Assembly: GCF_001591805.1 (NCBI RefSeq)
Contig: NZ_BCVP01000004.1
Location: forward strand, 124,001-188,000
Reading direction: 5' to 3'
Length of the DNA: 64,000 bases
Origin: Neobacillus novalis NBRC 102450
GTDB lineage: Bacteria > Bacillota > Bacilli > Bacillales > Cytobacillaceae
Position numbers and translations under genes: made by a program. The notes beneath the pieces were generated by a model. That model was not told where the DNA came from. It ran no database searches and was given only the letters and a program-made list of their open reading frames with translations. Numbering within the stretch: the first letter of the stretch is position 1; the number at the start of each line of letters is the position of its first letter. Positions 55,477 to 63,936 of this stretch are shown one piece after another.

Positions 55477-55676
55477 TGTAAACCCCTCCTTATCAAATTA
55501 TTCAAATTCAAACTGCACACTTTTGAATCACAAACATACAATAACCCGAGTGAAAAAATTAGATAAAATATAGATTACTTTATCCTATGCAGAAACGCAG
55601 AATAATTTACAAATAATTTCGACAATTGGTTTTTTGCCTACTAAAATTGGACAGGTTTACCTTTTTTCATCAATTA

Positions 55677-55713
55677 GAAAAAATAGGACTGACAGATTCG
55701 TTCTGCCAGTCCT
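55677..55713 (-). terminator. terminator of prkA
   Basis: AGGACTG-CAGA and TCTG-CAGTCCT pair around a small loop, followed on the minus strand by ATTTTTTC. It separates prkA from yhbH, so the two are separate transcripts. Confidence 0.8.
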
Positions 55714-55731
55714 CACTATTTAAATTCTCGA

Positions 55732-57627
55732 TTATCGATTTAATAAGCTTCCGACATACCTCAACAATTCATTTGCTGAGGTCGAGTTGTAGCCATGTTC
55801 GTCAATTAACCGGGCAACGACATTATTGATCTTCTTCAACTGCTGTTCGTCAGGGGTTTTTGATGAAGTGGTAATCTTCACTACATCTTTTAAATCAGCA
55901 AACAGCTTCTTCTGAATCGCCTCACGCAGGCGGTCATGGGAGTTATAGTCAAAGCGCTTACCTTTTCTTGCAAAGGCTGAAATTCTAATTAATACCTCTT
56001 CCCTGAAGGCTTTCTTGGCGTTTTCAGAAATACCAATTTGTTCCTCAATCGAACGCATTAGTTTTTCATCCGGATTGATTTCTTCCCCAGTTAACTGGTC
56101 ACGAAGCTTTGATTTATTGCAATAGGCCTCAACATTGTCCAGATAATTATCCATTAATGTTTTTGCCGACTCTTCATACGAGTAGACAAACGCTTTTTGG
56201 ACCTCATTCTTGGCAATATTATCATACTCTTTCCGTGCTAGTGAGATATAATTCATATAGCGTTCCCGCAGCTCAGCAGTTATTGACGGATGTTGATCTA
56301 GCCCGTCTTTGAGAGACCTTAATACATCCAAAGCATTAATGGAAGGTACTTCTTTTCGAATGATAGTGGATGAAATTCGGTTTATCACATAACGCGGGTC
56401 AATCCCGCTCATGCCTTCATCAGGGTATTCTTTTTTCAGTTCATCAACGTCTGCCATATTAAAGCCTTCCACGCTTTCGCCGTCATAGAGACGCATTTTC
56501 TTCAATAAATCAACATCGCCTTTTTTCGGTTCCTTAAGTCGCGTAAGAATGGTAAACATCGCGGCCACCTTTAACGTATGCGGGGCAATGTGAACATCAG
56601 ATACATCACTTTCGTTAATCATTTTTTCATAAATTCTCTCTTCTTGAGAAGCCTTTAAATTATAGGGAATTGGCATAACAATAATCCGTGAATGGAGTGC
56701 TTCATTTTTCTTATTAGAAATAAAGGAGCGATATTCTGTTTCGTTCGTGTGCGCGACGATTAGTTCATCTGCACTTATTAGCGCAAACCTGCCAGCTTTA
56801 AAGTTCCCTTCTTGTGTTAGAGACAGCAAATGCCAGAGGAATTTCTCATCACATTTTAACATCTCCTGGAACTCCATCATCCCCCGGTTCGCTTTATTAA
56901 GCTCCCCATCAAAGCGGTAGGCCCTTGGGTCTGATTCCGATCCAAACTCCGCAATTGTTGAAAAATCAATACTTCCTGTTAAGTCAGCAATATCCTGTGA
57001 TTTCGGATCAGATGGACTAAACGTACCAATCCCTGTTCGTTTATCTTCTGAGAAGAAGATTCGTTCGACTAAAACGTCCTCAATTCGACCACCATATTCC
57101 TGCTCAAGCCGCATCATGTTCAACGGTGAAAGATTGCCTTCAATCCGAATCCCATACTCATCATGGAAATCCTTGCGCAAATGATGTGGTATAAGGTGAA
57201 GCGGATCCTCATGCATCGGGCATCCTTTAATAGCAAAAACAGAGCCTCTATCTGTGAGCGAGTAAGCTTCAAGACCTCTTTTTAACATCGTGACAAGAGT
57301 GGACTTCCCCCCGCTTACCGGACCCATTAACAGTAAAATCCGCTTTCTAACATCCAGTCTTTTTGCTGCCGGATGAAAGTATTCTTCAACTAGCCGCTCA
57401 AGTGATTCCTCTAATCCAAATAATTGGTTGCTAAAGAATTCATACTGCTTCGTCCCTTTTTCTTCGGTAATTCCAGCGTCCTTAAGCATATTATAAACTC
57501 GTGAATGTGCAGATTGTGCTACCCATGGCTTCTCTTTCAACAACTGCAAATAATCAGCGAACGATCCTTCCCAACGGAGCTTTTCTTCTTCCTCGCGAAA
57601 CATCTCGATTTTTTTTAAAATATCCAT
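55732..57627 (-). CDS. prkA: PrkA serine protein kinase / AAA+ protein
   Basis: The 631-residue protein has an AAA+ core with Walker A GPVSGGKSTLV (about 102-112) and a C-terminal domain with distant kinase similarity (about 400-630). LFGLEESLERLVEEYFHPAAKRLD and the GNLSPLNMMRLEQEYGG segment are typical of PrkA/YeaG. In B. subtilis PrkA affects sporulation and has been reported as a kinase or protease. GGGGAGGG precedes the ATG. It lies just upstream of yhbH. Confidence 0.96.
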   Translation of the reverse strand: MDILKKIEMFREEEEKLRWEGSFADYLQLLKEKPWVAQSAHSRVYNMLKDAGITEEKGTKQYEFFSNQLFGLEESLERLVEEYFHPAAKRLDVRKRILLLMGPVSGGKSTLVTMLKRGLEAYSLTDRGSVFAIKGCPMHEDPLHLIPHHLRKDFHDEYGIRIEGNLSPLNMMRLEQEYGGRIEDVLVERIFFSEDKRTGIGTFSPSDPKSQDIADLTGSIDFSTIAEFGSESDPRAYRFDGELNKANRGMMEFQEMLKCDEKFLWHLLSLTQEGNFKAGRFALISADELIVAHTNETEYRSFISNKKNEALHSRIIVMPIPYNLKASQEERIYEKMINESDVSDVHIAPHTLKVAAMFTILTRLKEPKKGDVDLLKKMRLYDGESVEGFNMADVDELKKEYPDEGMSGIDPRYVINRISSTIIRKEVPSINALDVLRSLKDGLDQHPSITAELRERYMNYISLARKEYDNIAKNEVQKAFVYSYEESAKTLMDNYLDNVEAYCNKSKLRDQLTGEEINPDEKLMRSIEEQIGISENAKKAFREEVLIRISAFARKGKRFDYNSHDRLREAIQKKLFADLKDVVKITTSSKTPDEQQLKKINNVVARLIDEHGYNSTSANELLRYVGSLLNR

Positions 57628-57667
57628 TTATACCCTCCCCTGTAGCTTAATCAGAGACGATTAATAT

Positions 57668-57696
57668 ACTCTATGCACTTATAGACTTGAACATGC
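57668..57696 (-). promoter_or_regulatory. candidate sigma-E promoter of prkA
   Basis: On the minus strand GCATGTT (57690-57696), exactly 14 nt and CATAGAGT (57668-57675) match the sigma-E pattern KMATATT-N14-CATACAHT at 6 of 7 and 6 of 8 positions. The start codon is about 40 nt on. Confidence 0.5.
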
Positions 57697-57750
57697 TTGA
57701 CCAAGATGAGTTACTGTCTATCTTTTTTGCATCATAAAAGAATCTTGCCC

Positions 57751-57778
57751 TTTTCATTTTTGAAAGTTAGGCTATAAT
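57751..57778 (+). promoter_or_regulatory. possible sigma-A promoter of the 30-residue peptide gene
   Basis: A perfect TATAAT (57773-57778) has a weak TTTTCA 16 nt upstream. Confidence 0.45.
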
Positions 57779-57835
57779 AAAAATATATATACATCAATAA
57801 TGAAAAGTTGTATAACGAAGGGGGCAATACATAAA

Positions 57836-57928
57836 ATGAACACTTTCATCGTTATTTTAGTAATGATTGCATTCTTAGCAGCAATCTTTACGGCAGGTTA
57901 TAATGATAAGCCAGGCTCAACTAAATAA
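57836..57928 (+). CDS. 30-residue single-span membrane peptide
   Basis: The small ORF begins MNTFIVILVM, continues as one hydrophobic helix (about residues 3-20) and ends GYNDKPGSTK. AAGGGGG lies about 11 nt before the ATG, a TATAAT lies upstream and a strong terminator directly follows. I do not recognise the family. Its location beside prkA and trmL gives no clear role. Confidence 0.65.
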   Translation: MNTFIVILVMIAFLAAIFTAGYNDKPGSTK

Positions 57929-57933
57929 GTACG

Positions 57934-57963
57934 AAAAAAGCTGCCGTAATCAGGCAGCTTTTT
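57934..57963. terminator. bidirectional terminator
   Basis: AAAAAGCTGCC pairs with GGCAGCTTTTT; it serves the small peptide gene and the convergent trmL. Confidence 0.9.
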
Positions 57964-57965
57964 CG

Positions 57966-58439
57966 TTAGGTTAGATGAGCATAGTTTTGCTGGCGCAGTG
58001 CCTCGTAAATAAGAATGGCCGCCGTATTAGATAAATTTAAGGAACGAATATGATCGGTCATCGGAATCCTTAGAGCAACGTCTTTATTCTTTTCAATAAC
58101 GTCTTTTGGGAGGCCGGTTGTTTCCCGGCCAAAGATAAAATAATACTCTTTGCTTGGGTCACTATAATCAAAGGTACTATGTGGCTTATTCCCGAATTTC
58201 GTTAGATAGAAAAATTGACCACCAGCATTTTTTTCATAAAATTCATCTAAGGAATCATAATAAATGATGTTTACATATTGCCAATAATCCAATCCAGCTC
58301 TTTTTAACATCTTATCATCCGTTGAAAAGCCTAATGGCCGAATTAAGTGCAATGTTGTATCAGTTCCGGCACAGGTACGGGCAATGTTCCCCGTATTAGA
58401 AGGAATTTGTGGTTGATATAAAACTACATGAATGGACAC
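57966..58439 (-). CDS. trmL: tRNA (cytidine(34)-2'-O)-methyltransferase
   Basis: The 157-residue SPOUT enzyme methylates the wobble ribose of some leucine tRNAs. It matches B. subtilis CspR/TrmL along its length: VLYQPQIPSNTGNIARTCAGT, LIRPLGFSTDDKMLKRAGLDYW, FIFGRETTGLPKD and RIPMTDHIRSLNLSNTAAI, which form the SAM knot. GTG 58439 has AGGTG about 7 nt upstream. A longer open frame to 58604 reads through the 153-bp repeat and is not real. Confidence 0.94.
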   Translation of the reverse strand: MSIHVVLYQPQIPSNTGNIARTCAGTDTTLHLIRPLGFSTDDKMLKRAGLDYWQYVNIIYYDSLDEFYEKNAGGQFFYLTKFGNKPHSTFDYSDPSKEYYFIFGRETTGLPKDVIEKNKDVALRIPMTDHIRSLNLSNTAAILIYEALRQQNYAHLT

Positions 58440-58453
58440 GAATTTCACCTCAT

Positions 58454-58606
58454 AGAAAAGCGCAAGCGCCCTGTTCAGCGGCGTATGGCCTGGAGCGCTC
58501 CAACTGAGATAAAGGAAACACGGTGAGCGCAAGCGAACCGATGTTGACTTATCGTAGGGCGGAGAGCGAAGGACACTAGCCGCTAGGGCGTAGGAGCTAG
58601 ACAATT
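58454..58606. repeat. 153-bp palindromic intergenic repeat, copy 2 (inverted)
   Basis: This is the reverse-oriented copy of the element at 26453-26605, of equal length. It begins a few bases upstream of the trmL ribosome binding site, so it must lie in or near the trmL 5' leader. Confidence 0.85.
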
Positions 58607-58663
58607 ATAAAAACTCTAACAGCAATTATACCACTTTCCTTCATCCGTTCAAGGACAAACCAT

Positions 58664-59539
58664 TTATTCTTCGACTATGGTAAAGAACTTATATTTGATA
58701 TTTGGAGTATAGGCAGAAGAATCCTCATAGGCCCAGTACCTCATCCGGCTATTATAAGTATGGGCATTAACTAATGGCTCCCCGTTAGCATCCCTGCCCG
58801 TAACAATTGTATTATGATTGAATCGGCCGTCCCCTTCAAAATCGTAGCAAATGACATCTCCAAGTAACAACTGGTCTGGACCGCTGACTTCCCTAGCCCT
58901 TAGACCGCTTTTTGAATTAGCCAAATACTGACGCAATGAATGGGCCATAGTCCAGCTATAGCTCCAGTTTTTATTTTGCAGCCACCAGCCACTCCCTCGG
59001 TTCGGAAATCCTCTCATCGGTGCCCCTCCTGCTCGCAGACATTGAGAGATGAAGTTCGTACAATCATTTTCAAACTTTTTAAAAGCAGGATTATAGCTAT
59101 TCCACCAGCGTTCCGCATATTGCACCGCCCTTAAGCGATTATATTGATAGCTTAACCGCTCCTCATTCATCTCAAAATCAGGTATAGCAGTGATCGCATC
59201 GTGTTCTTGAACCTCTACTGGATTCATTTCCTCATCCAAAACTAACGCGTCTTTATAAAACTTGGCCACTCTTATTTCTACTTCTTCTTCCATATAAAGG
59301 ATACCCTTTTGTTTTATTAAGTATTGATAATGGGCAAGGTATTTGACGGCTTGAAATTCTTCTTCGTCAGATTCCTCGATGATCCTTCCGGCTGCTTTTA
59401 CTTTTACAATTTCGGCGGATCGCTTGGCAAACGCCTGTTGTTTTTTTTCAGCCTTTGGAAAAAAAGCCTTGTGACTTCTTTTATCAGAGACAAATTGATT
59501 AACCCTTGTTTCAAATAGCTCCTGAAACGATTTATTCAT
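58664..59539 (-). CDS. yhbB: putative amidase-domain protein YhbB
   Basis: The 291-residue protein carries a C-terminal amidase_6 domain (about 135-290) with the Cys-containing motif NDCTNFISQCLRAGGAPM, GSGWWLQN, GDVICYDFEGDGRFNHNTIV (catalytic-type His) and AHTYN. The N-terminal half is charged and helical and lacks a signal peptide. The order queG-yhbB-trmL-prkA-yhbH matches the B. subtilis yhb region. The substrate is unknown, possibly wall peptides. Confidence 0.88.
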   Translation of the reverse strand: MNKSFQELFETRVNQFVSDKRSHKAFFPKAEKKQQAFAKRSAEIVKVKAAGRIIEESDEEEFQAVKYLAHYQYLIKQKGILYMEEEVEIRVAKFYKDALVLDEEMNPVEVQEHDAITAIPDFEMNEERLSYQYNRLRAVQYAERWWNSYNPAFKKFENDCTNFISQCLRAGGAPMRGFPNRGSGWWLQNKNWSYSWTMAHSLRQYLANSKSGLRAREVSGPDQLLLGDVICYDFEGDGRFNHNTIVTGRDANGEPLVNAHTYNSRMRYWAYEDSSAYTPNIKYKFFTIVEE

Positions 59540-59592
59540 AGCCTTCCACTCCTCTCATTTCATACATATGATAGAAAGGAGATTTTAAAATC

Positions 59593-59626
59593 AAAAAAGT
59601 GCGAAACATGATGTTCGCACTTTTTT
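59593..59626 (-). terminator. terminator of queG
   Basis: AAAAAAGTGCGAA pairs perfectly with TTCGCACTTTTTT around an 8-nt loop, at the queG stop. Confidence 0.88.
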
Positions 59627-60756
59627 CACCTGTAAAATTTTAATCCTTTTTCGATTTCAGTAAGCACATCTTTATCCGATTCTCGTGTTAGCGCGCTTTT
59701 TAGAGCGAATAAAGCCGTTTCGCCGCCAATTTTTCCAAGTGCCCAGGCAGCCGTGCCTCTTGATACGGGACTGGCTTCATTTTCTAGAACCTCAATTAAA
59801 TCAGGGACAGCTGTTTCATCCTTAAAATGGGCAAGTGCCATGATGGCATTCCGTTGAATCGGCTTCTTCCCTCTCCAGGATCCTGATACATAGCCAAACT
59901 GATTTTTGAATTCACGGTTACTTAATTTTAATATCGGCTTCAATAATGGTTTGGCCACTTCTGAATCTGGTTCCATTTCATCATGGAAATGAAAGTTCTT
60001 CCCTTTATTGTGCGGACAAGCCGTTTGACAGGAATCGCATCCATAGACACGGTTGCCAATCTTATCTCTAAATTCATCAGGAATGAATCCTTTCGTTTGC
60101 GTTAAAAAGGAAATACAACGCTGGGCATTAATTTGTCCGCCCTGCACTAAAGCAGATGTCGGACAAGCCTCCAAACACTTTGTGCATGACCCGCATTGAT
60201 CCTCAATCGGCGTATCCGGCGCAAATGGCAAGCTGGTTATCATTTCGCCAATGTAAACATAAGAACCGAATTCAGGGGTTATAATCGCACAATTTTTCCC
60301 GCTCCAGCCAATTCCCGCTCTTTCGGCAACAGCACGGTCAGAAAGCTCCCCTGTATCGACCATTGATTTCACCCGCGCATCTGGCGCCTTGGTGTTGATG
60401 AATTCTTCCAGCTTTTTCAGCCTGTCTCTAAGGATATGATGATAATCAAGCCCCCATGATGCCCGGCTGAAAATTCCCCTTCGTTCTCCTTTTTTCCCTT
60501 CCACACGGACAGTCATTTTGGAGGGATAAGCGAGTGCAATCGAGATGATTGAGCGTGGCTCCTCAAGAAGTAATCCAGGGGTCACCCTTTTATCAATATC
60601 CGGTTCTTCAAACCCTGATTGATAGCCAAGTTCCTGCTGTCTTATTAACCGGTTTTTCAATTCGGTGAATGGATCAGCAGTAGTAAAGCCAATTTTATCA
60701 ATTCCGATTTCTTTACTATAAGCAATAAGTTCTTGTTTTAGCTGTTTTACATCCAC
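59626..60756 (-). CDS. queG: epoxyqueuosine reductase
   Basis: The 376-residue cobalamin- and Fe-S-dependent enzyme makes queuosine in tRNA in the last step. It has SWGLDYHHILRDRL, VDTGELSDRAVAERAGIGWSGKN near the cofactor site, two [4Fe-4S] motifs (CGSCTKCLEACP and CDSCQTACPHNKG) and C-terminal HEAT-like repeats (about 305-370). The GTG start has AAGGGGG about 8 nt upstream. It is the B. subtilis yhbA equivalent. Confidence 0.95.
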   Translation of the reverse strand: MDVKQLKQELIAYSKEIGIDKIGFTTADPFTELKNRLIRQQELGYQSGFEEPDIDKRVTPGLLLEEPRSIISIALAYPSKMTVRVEGKKGERRGIFSRASWGLDYHHILRDRLKKLEEFINTKAPDARVKSMVDTGELSDRAVAERAGIGWSGKNCAIITPEFGSYVYIGEMITSLPFAPDTPIEDQCGSCTKCLEACPTSALVQGGQINAQRCISFLTQTKGFIPDEFRDKIGNRVYGCDSCQTACPHNKGKNFHFHDEMEPDSEVAKPLLKPILKLSNREFKNQFGYVSGSWRGKKPIQRNAIMALAHFKDETAVPDLIEVLENEASPVSRGTAAWALGKIGGETALFALKSALTRESDKDVLTEIEKGLKFYR

Positions 60757-60863
60757 CGTTTTAACCCCCTTTCCAATTTAGTTCATCTATTAAAGTTGTT
60801 ATATTATTAGTAGCACACCTATTTATGATAAACTATTTTCAATCAATTTTGGAGGTGGAATCG

Positions 60864-61535
60864 TTGGAAGTTCAACTTTCATCGGAAATAATCGAGCAAA
60901 TTCCCGATTTTAAGCTAGGGGTTATTGAATACAGAAATATCATGGTTGGGGAATCACCACAAATGCTCAGAGGAAGGCTGCAGCTTTTTCAAGAGTCGAT
61001 TTATTTTGATTTGGAGGGCAATAAGGTTACAGACATTCCTGGTATACAGGAATGGCGGGGCATTTTTAAAAAGACTGGTAAAGACCCAAATCGGTATCGT
61101 CCTTCTGTTGAAGCATTATTTCGAAGAGTACAAAAGCAAAATTATCTTCCTTCCGTTCAAAGTGCCATTGATATCAATAATTTTTTCTCGCTGCAATATC
61201 AAGTACCGATTGGAATCTACGATCTTGATCTGTTAAAAGGATTAGTGGAAATACGCATTGGTAATGAAGGCGAGGAGTACACAGGATTAAATGGGAGAAA
61301 AAATACCTTGGAGCGACTCATTGTTTCTTCTGACTTAACAGGGCCATTTGGAAGTCCTTTTGTCGATTCTAATAGAACCCCTGTAACGTATGAAACGAAA
61401 AATGCTTTGCAGATCATTTATTTAAGACCCTCAACCGATTTGGAAAATGCTAATAAACTGACCGAGTCGTTAATGAACATGTTTACGCAAATACATGGCG
61501 GTGAAGCTTCCTATCGTATTCTTGGGTGCCACTAA
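60864..61535 (+). CDS. B3/4 tRNA-binding domain protein
   Basis: The 223-residue protein is a stand-alone B3/4 domain, the fold that edits mischarged Tyr-tRNA in phenylalanyl-tRNA synthetase beta: FKKTGKDPNRYRPSVEALFRRV, NNFFSLQYQVPIGIYDLD and GFGSPFVDSNRT-like DLTGPFGSPFVDSNRTP. A trans-editing role is inference. TTG 60864 has GGAGGTGG 5 nt upstream; the frame extends to 60825. Confidence 0.85.
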   Translation: MEVQLSSEIIEQIPDFKLGVIEYRNIMVGESPQMLRGRLQLFQESIYFDLEGNKVTDIPGIQEWRGIFKKTGKDPNRYRPSVEALFRRVQKQNYLPSVQSAIDINNFFSLQYQVPIGIYDLDLLKGLVEIRIGNEGEEYTGLNGRKNTLERLIVSSDLTGPFGSPFVDSNRTPVTYETKNALQIIYLRPSTDLENANKLTESLMNMFTQIHGGEASYRILGCH

Positions 61536-61606
61536 GGCATCTTATTTTAGGAAGGGGCGGAGCGCGCAAAAGTGATTCCGTGGATTCAAACCTAATAAAC
61601 TACTTA

Positions 61607-61647
61607 TTGTGACCGTCCTAGTGATTTTTGCCTAAACACGGTCACAA
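61607..61647. repeat. long inverted repeat in the gene desert
   Basis: TTGTGACCGT and ACGGTCACAA flank a 21-nt loop. No T tract follows, so it is not a standard terminator. Confidence 0.7.
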
Positions 61648-61746
61648 TATCCGCCGAGTCCGTCGTAAAAGAATCTTTTGAATTACTCTAATTTGGGTTT
61701 CCATGGGGAAGATTTTTTACGCTTGTTCGGGCTCAGCGAGATCCCC

Positions 61747-61955
61747 TCAGAGTGCCCGAACCATGAGTTTTTTCGCCTCCATGGGCACTGTGAACCCTTC
61801 AGAGTGACCGAACCATGAGTTTTTTCGCTTCCATGGGCACTGTGAACCTTTCAGAGTGCCCGAACCATGAGTTTTTTCGCTTCCATGGGCACTGTGAACC
61901 TTTCAGAGTGCCCGAACCATGAGTTTTTTTCACTTCACGGGCACTGTGAAGTGGT
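61747..61955. repeat. 52-bp tandem repeat, about four copies
   Basis: Units begin at 61747, 61799, 61851 and 61903 with an exact 52-bp period and only a few substitutions; the last is more degenerate. Each unit contains AGTGCCC ... GGGCACT and can fold into its own hairpin around an AT-rich centre. There are no unique spacers, so it is not CRISPR. Confidence 0.9.
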
Positions 61956-62142
61956 CTTCGTAGTTCTTTTCCACTGAAAATTTGTAAAAAAGTCGAAGTA
62001 GAATCCATTTACGACGCATTTTCCTCCAATTACGACATATTTATGGGAACTTACTACCTATTTTGCGAAACTTACGACATTTATTGGATATTATTTGGTA
62101 ATACCTTCGAACCATGGATACTTACATTTTTATTTAGAAAAG

Positions 62143-62188
62143 GAAAAAACGCAATGCATCGTTCTCCTATGTAACGATACACTGCGTT
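62143..62188 (-). terminator. terminator of the tRNA-Gly gene
   Basis: AACGCA-TG-ATCGTT pairs with AACGAT and TGCGTT; on the minus strand T6 follows, about 13 nt after the tRNA 3' end. Confidence 0.82.
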
Positions 62189-62200
62189 AGTTAATATGTA

Positions 62201-62274
62201 TGGAGCGGGTGATGGGAATCGAACCCACTACATCAGCTTGGAAGGCTGAGGTTTTACCAGTAAACTACACCCGC
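62201..62274 (-). tRNA. tRNA-Gly(UCC)
   Basis: The 74-nt sequence folds into a full cloverleaf with acceptor stem GCGGGTG/CACCCGC, T-loop GGTTCGATTCC, anticodon loop CTTCCAA (anticodon UCC) and an encoded CCA end. Confidence 0.96.
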
Positions 62275-62479
62275 ATTAGTTTGAATTAGTGACAATTCCA
62301 TGAACCAACTGACCTTTATAATAATACATACCTTTTTGACAATCGTCAAGAGGATTTTGCGAATTTTGTCGAATGTTATTGGGTATCCATGCTTATACTT
62401 TTTCAAGGTTAATAAATGACTTTCTCAGGAATATTTGCTAATCTAGTTTAAAAGCCAGTCTATTTCGAATGAGGTGAGA

Positions 62480-62956
62480 ATGATTAAACGTAAACCGATC
62501 ATTATTGCTATTCTTTTTTTCCTAGTTATTGTGATTGGTTTAACTGCAATGATTTTTATCAAGAATAGCACGATGACATCTAAAGAACTGCCAGTTCAAC
62601 ATATTGAACAATCGAATATAGATGAGGCGGTTATTGGAAAATACATCTCTAGCAACCATGAATATTGGAATGATGCACTGTGTTGGGGAAGAAGTGAAAA
62701 GTTTAGTTTTGCTGTTTTTCAAAATCAATATAACGAGTACCAAAATAATCTAACTCAAATAATTAATGGGGTTGAGAATCAAGATTTAAAAGTGGATTTC
62801 CTAAATGCTAAAGAATTACTTGAAATTGCCAATGAAAAGAAGGACGTAAAGTTCTTAATCCGTGTTCATAGAATATTTCATGATTTAGATGTAAAATACA
62901 ACGGATATGCAGCTAGTGATTATTTTGGTGTAACACAATATGGGAAGAAACATTAA
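62480..62956 (+). CDS. membrane-anchored or secreted hypothetical protein (DUF6241-like size)
   Basis: The 158-residue protein has an N-terminal hydrophobic helix (about 7-27) acting as an anchor or signal peptide, then a soluble domain of about 120 residues ending DYFGVTQYGKKH. It has one Cys (in DALCWGRSE). GAGGTGAGA precedes ATG 62480. I do not recognise the family with confidence. Confidence 0.75.
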   Translation: MIKRKPIIIAILFFLVIVIGLTAMIFIKNSTMTSKELPVQHIEQSNIDEAVIGKYISSNHEYWNDALCWGRSEKFSFAVFQNQYNEYQNNLTQIINGVENQDLKVDFLNAKELLEIANEKKDVKFLIRVHRIFHDLDVKYNGYAASDYFGVTQYGKKH

Positions 62957-63073
62957 ACGGGCGGAAACTCTCGGTTTTTTATTATTTTTTAGTTTTCCCT
63001 GATTACTCATTGTCTTTTCACCAGATTTTCCATTGCAATTAGCGGAAGTTAACGCCCCTATGTACTAATAGAG

Positions 63074-63123
63074 AAAAGGGTTCCACCAAAAAGCAAGACT
63101 ATCGGTGAATACCCTTTTTTTCA
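63074..63123 (-). terminator. terminator of the TasA-like gene
   Basis: AAAAGGGT pairs with ACCCTTTT and CCACC with GGTG on the way in; a T run follows on the minus strand. Confidence 0.7.
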
Positions 63124-63130
63124 ATCAAAC

Positions 63131-63718
63131 TTATCTCTGTCTGCCATCTGTTTGGTTAGCAATAAATGTCCATTTAAGATTTAAAGAGTCACCTTGGAAT
63201 TGGTTTTGATTTGAATTATTATCAACAAAGTTGAATTTGACAACAAGATCATCCAGAGAACCAACAGCAAGCCCTTTTTCTCCTATTATTGGGATGAAAA
63301 TATTTTGCGCAATTGCATCAGGAGTCATATTTTTCAAGTCAGCTAATGTTGTTTCATAAACTACTTCATTTAACTTATCAAGGTTATATAAGAACTCCAC
63401 TTGGATATGCTTAGCAAAGTCTTCAGTGTTATCCCCTTTTGCATCAATTACGGTATTATCTGTTTTCAATGTCACGTTCTTTATATCAAGGGAACCGTTG
63501 TTAATAAGTTCAAAAGTACGGGTCATGGAATCTCCAGGCTGAAGATTATCCACATCAATGATCACTGTTGGGTTTACAGATAAATCCAATATCCCCGCTG
63601 CAAACGTATTTGTTGTTGTTTCGGAATCACTAAAGTAAGCATATGTAGCTCCACCTATTAGTGATAGACCCAACATTCCAGACATAATGCCCATTCCCAA
63701 ACGTTTCTTAAAACCCAT
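63131..63718 (-). CDS. TasA/camelysin (M73) family secreted protein
   Basis: The 195-residue protein has a SipW-type signal peptide (MGFKKRLGMGIMSGMLGLSL) followed by the mature start AYFSDSETTTNTFAAGILDLSV, the hallmark of TasA, CalY and CotN. GDSMTRTFELINNGSLDIKNVTL is the next conserved block. TasA forms biofilm fibres and CalY is a camelysin; this one could also be spore-coat associated. The expected sipW gene would lie beyond the window. Confidence 0.92.
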   Translation of the reverse strand: MGFKKRLGMGIMSGMLGLSLIGGATYAYFSDSETTTNTFAAGILDLSVNPTVIIDVDNLQPGDSMTRTFELINNGSLDIKNVTLKTDNTVIDAKGDNTEDFAKHIQVEFLYNLDKLNEVVYETTLADLKNMTPDAIAQNIFIPIIGEKGLAVGSLDDLVVKFNFVDNNSNQNQFQGDSLNLKWTFIANQTDGRQR

Positions 63719-63801
63719 TTAAAATTCCCCCTCATAATTTTTGTGTTTTTTAGTCCCCTCATCATGGTTGAGATTCCATTTGAGGAGTTAAATCCGTAAT
63801 T

Positions 63802-63842
63802 CTATCCCCCTTGCGACAAGGTATGCTTTCGCAAGGGGATAG
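63802..63842. terminator. strong hairpin upstream of the TasA-like gene
   Basis: CTATCCCC-TTGCG and CGCAAGGGGATAG pair over 13 bp with one bulged C. On the minus strand it sits between the preceding truncated gene and the TasA-like gene. It lacks a T run, so it may be an RNA-stability or attenuation hairpin rather than a terminator. Confidence 0.5.
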
Positions 63843-63936
63843 TTTGTCCACTAGTGGCTAAAGCTAGGACGGATTGCCAGCGGTTTAATTAAACTGTTCC
63901 GAAACCCATTGCTCAATTAGAGTAAAAATTAGTGTC

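Larger units (their letters stand above)
61536..62200. other. repeat-rich gene desert
   Basis: These 665 bp hold no supportable gene. They contain a 10-bp perfect inverted repeat (61607-61616 with 61638-61647, TTGTGACCGT), four copies of a 52-bp tandem repeat (61747-61955) and several scattered TTACGACAT-like repeats (62010-62085). Confidence 0.7.

Noticed and set aside
58440..58604. N-terminal extension of trmL
   Set aside because: The extra residues are translated from the 153-bp repeat, match no TrmL protein, and a GTG with a ribosome binding site starts the conserved part.
61747..61955. CRISPR array
   Set aside because: The repeats are directly adjacent with no unique spacers, and no cas genes are in the window.
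61799..62008. 69-codon minus-strand ORF
   Set aside because: It is a by-product of the 52-bp tandem repeat: its protein sequence repeats with the DNA and there is no ribosome binding site.
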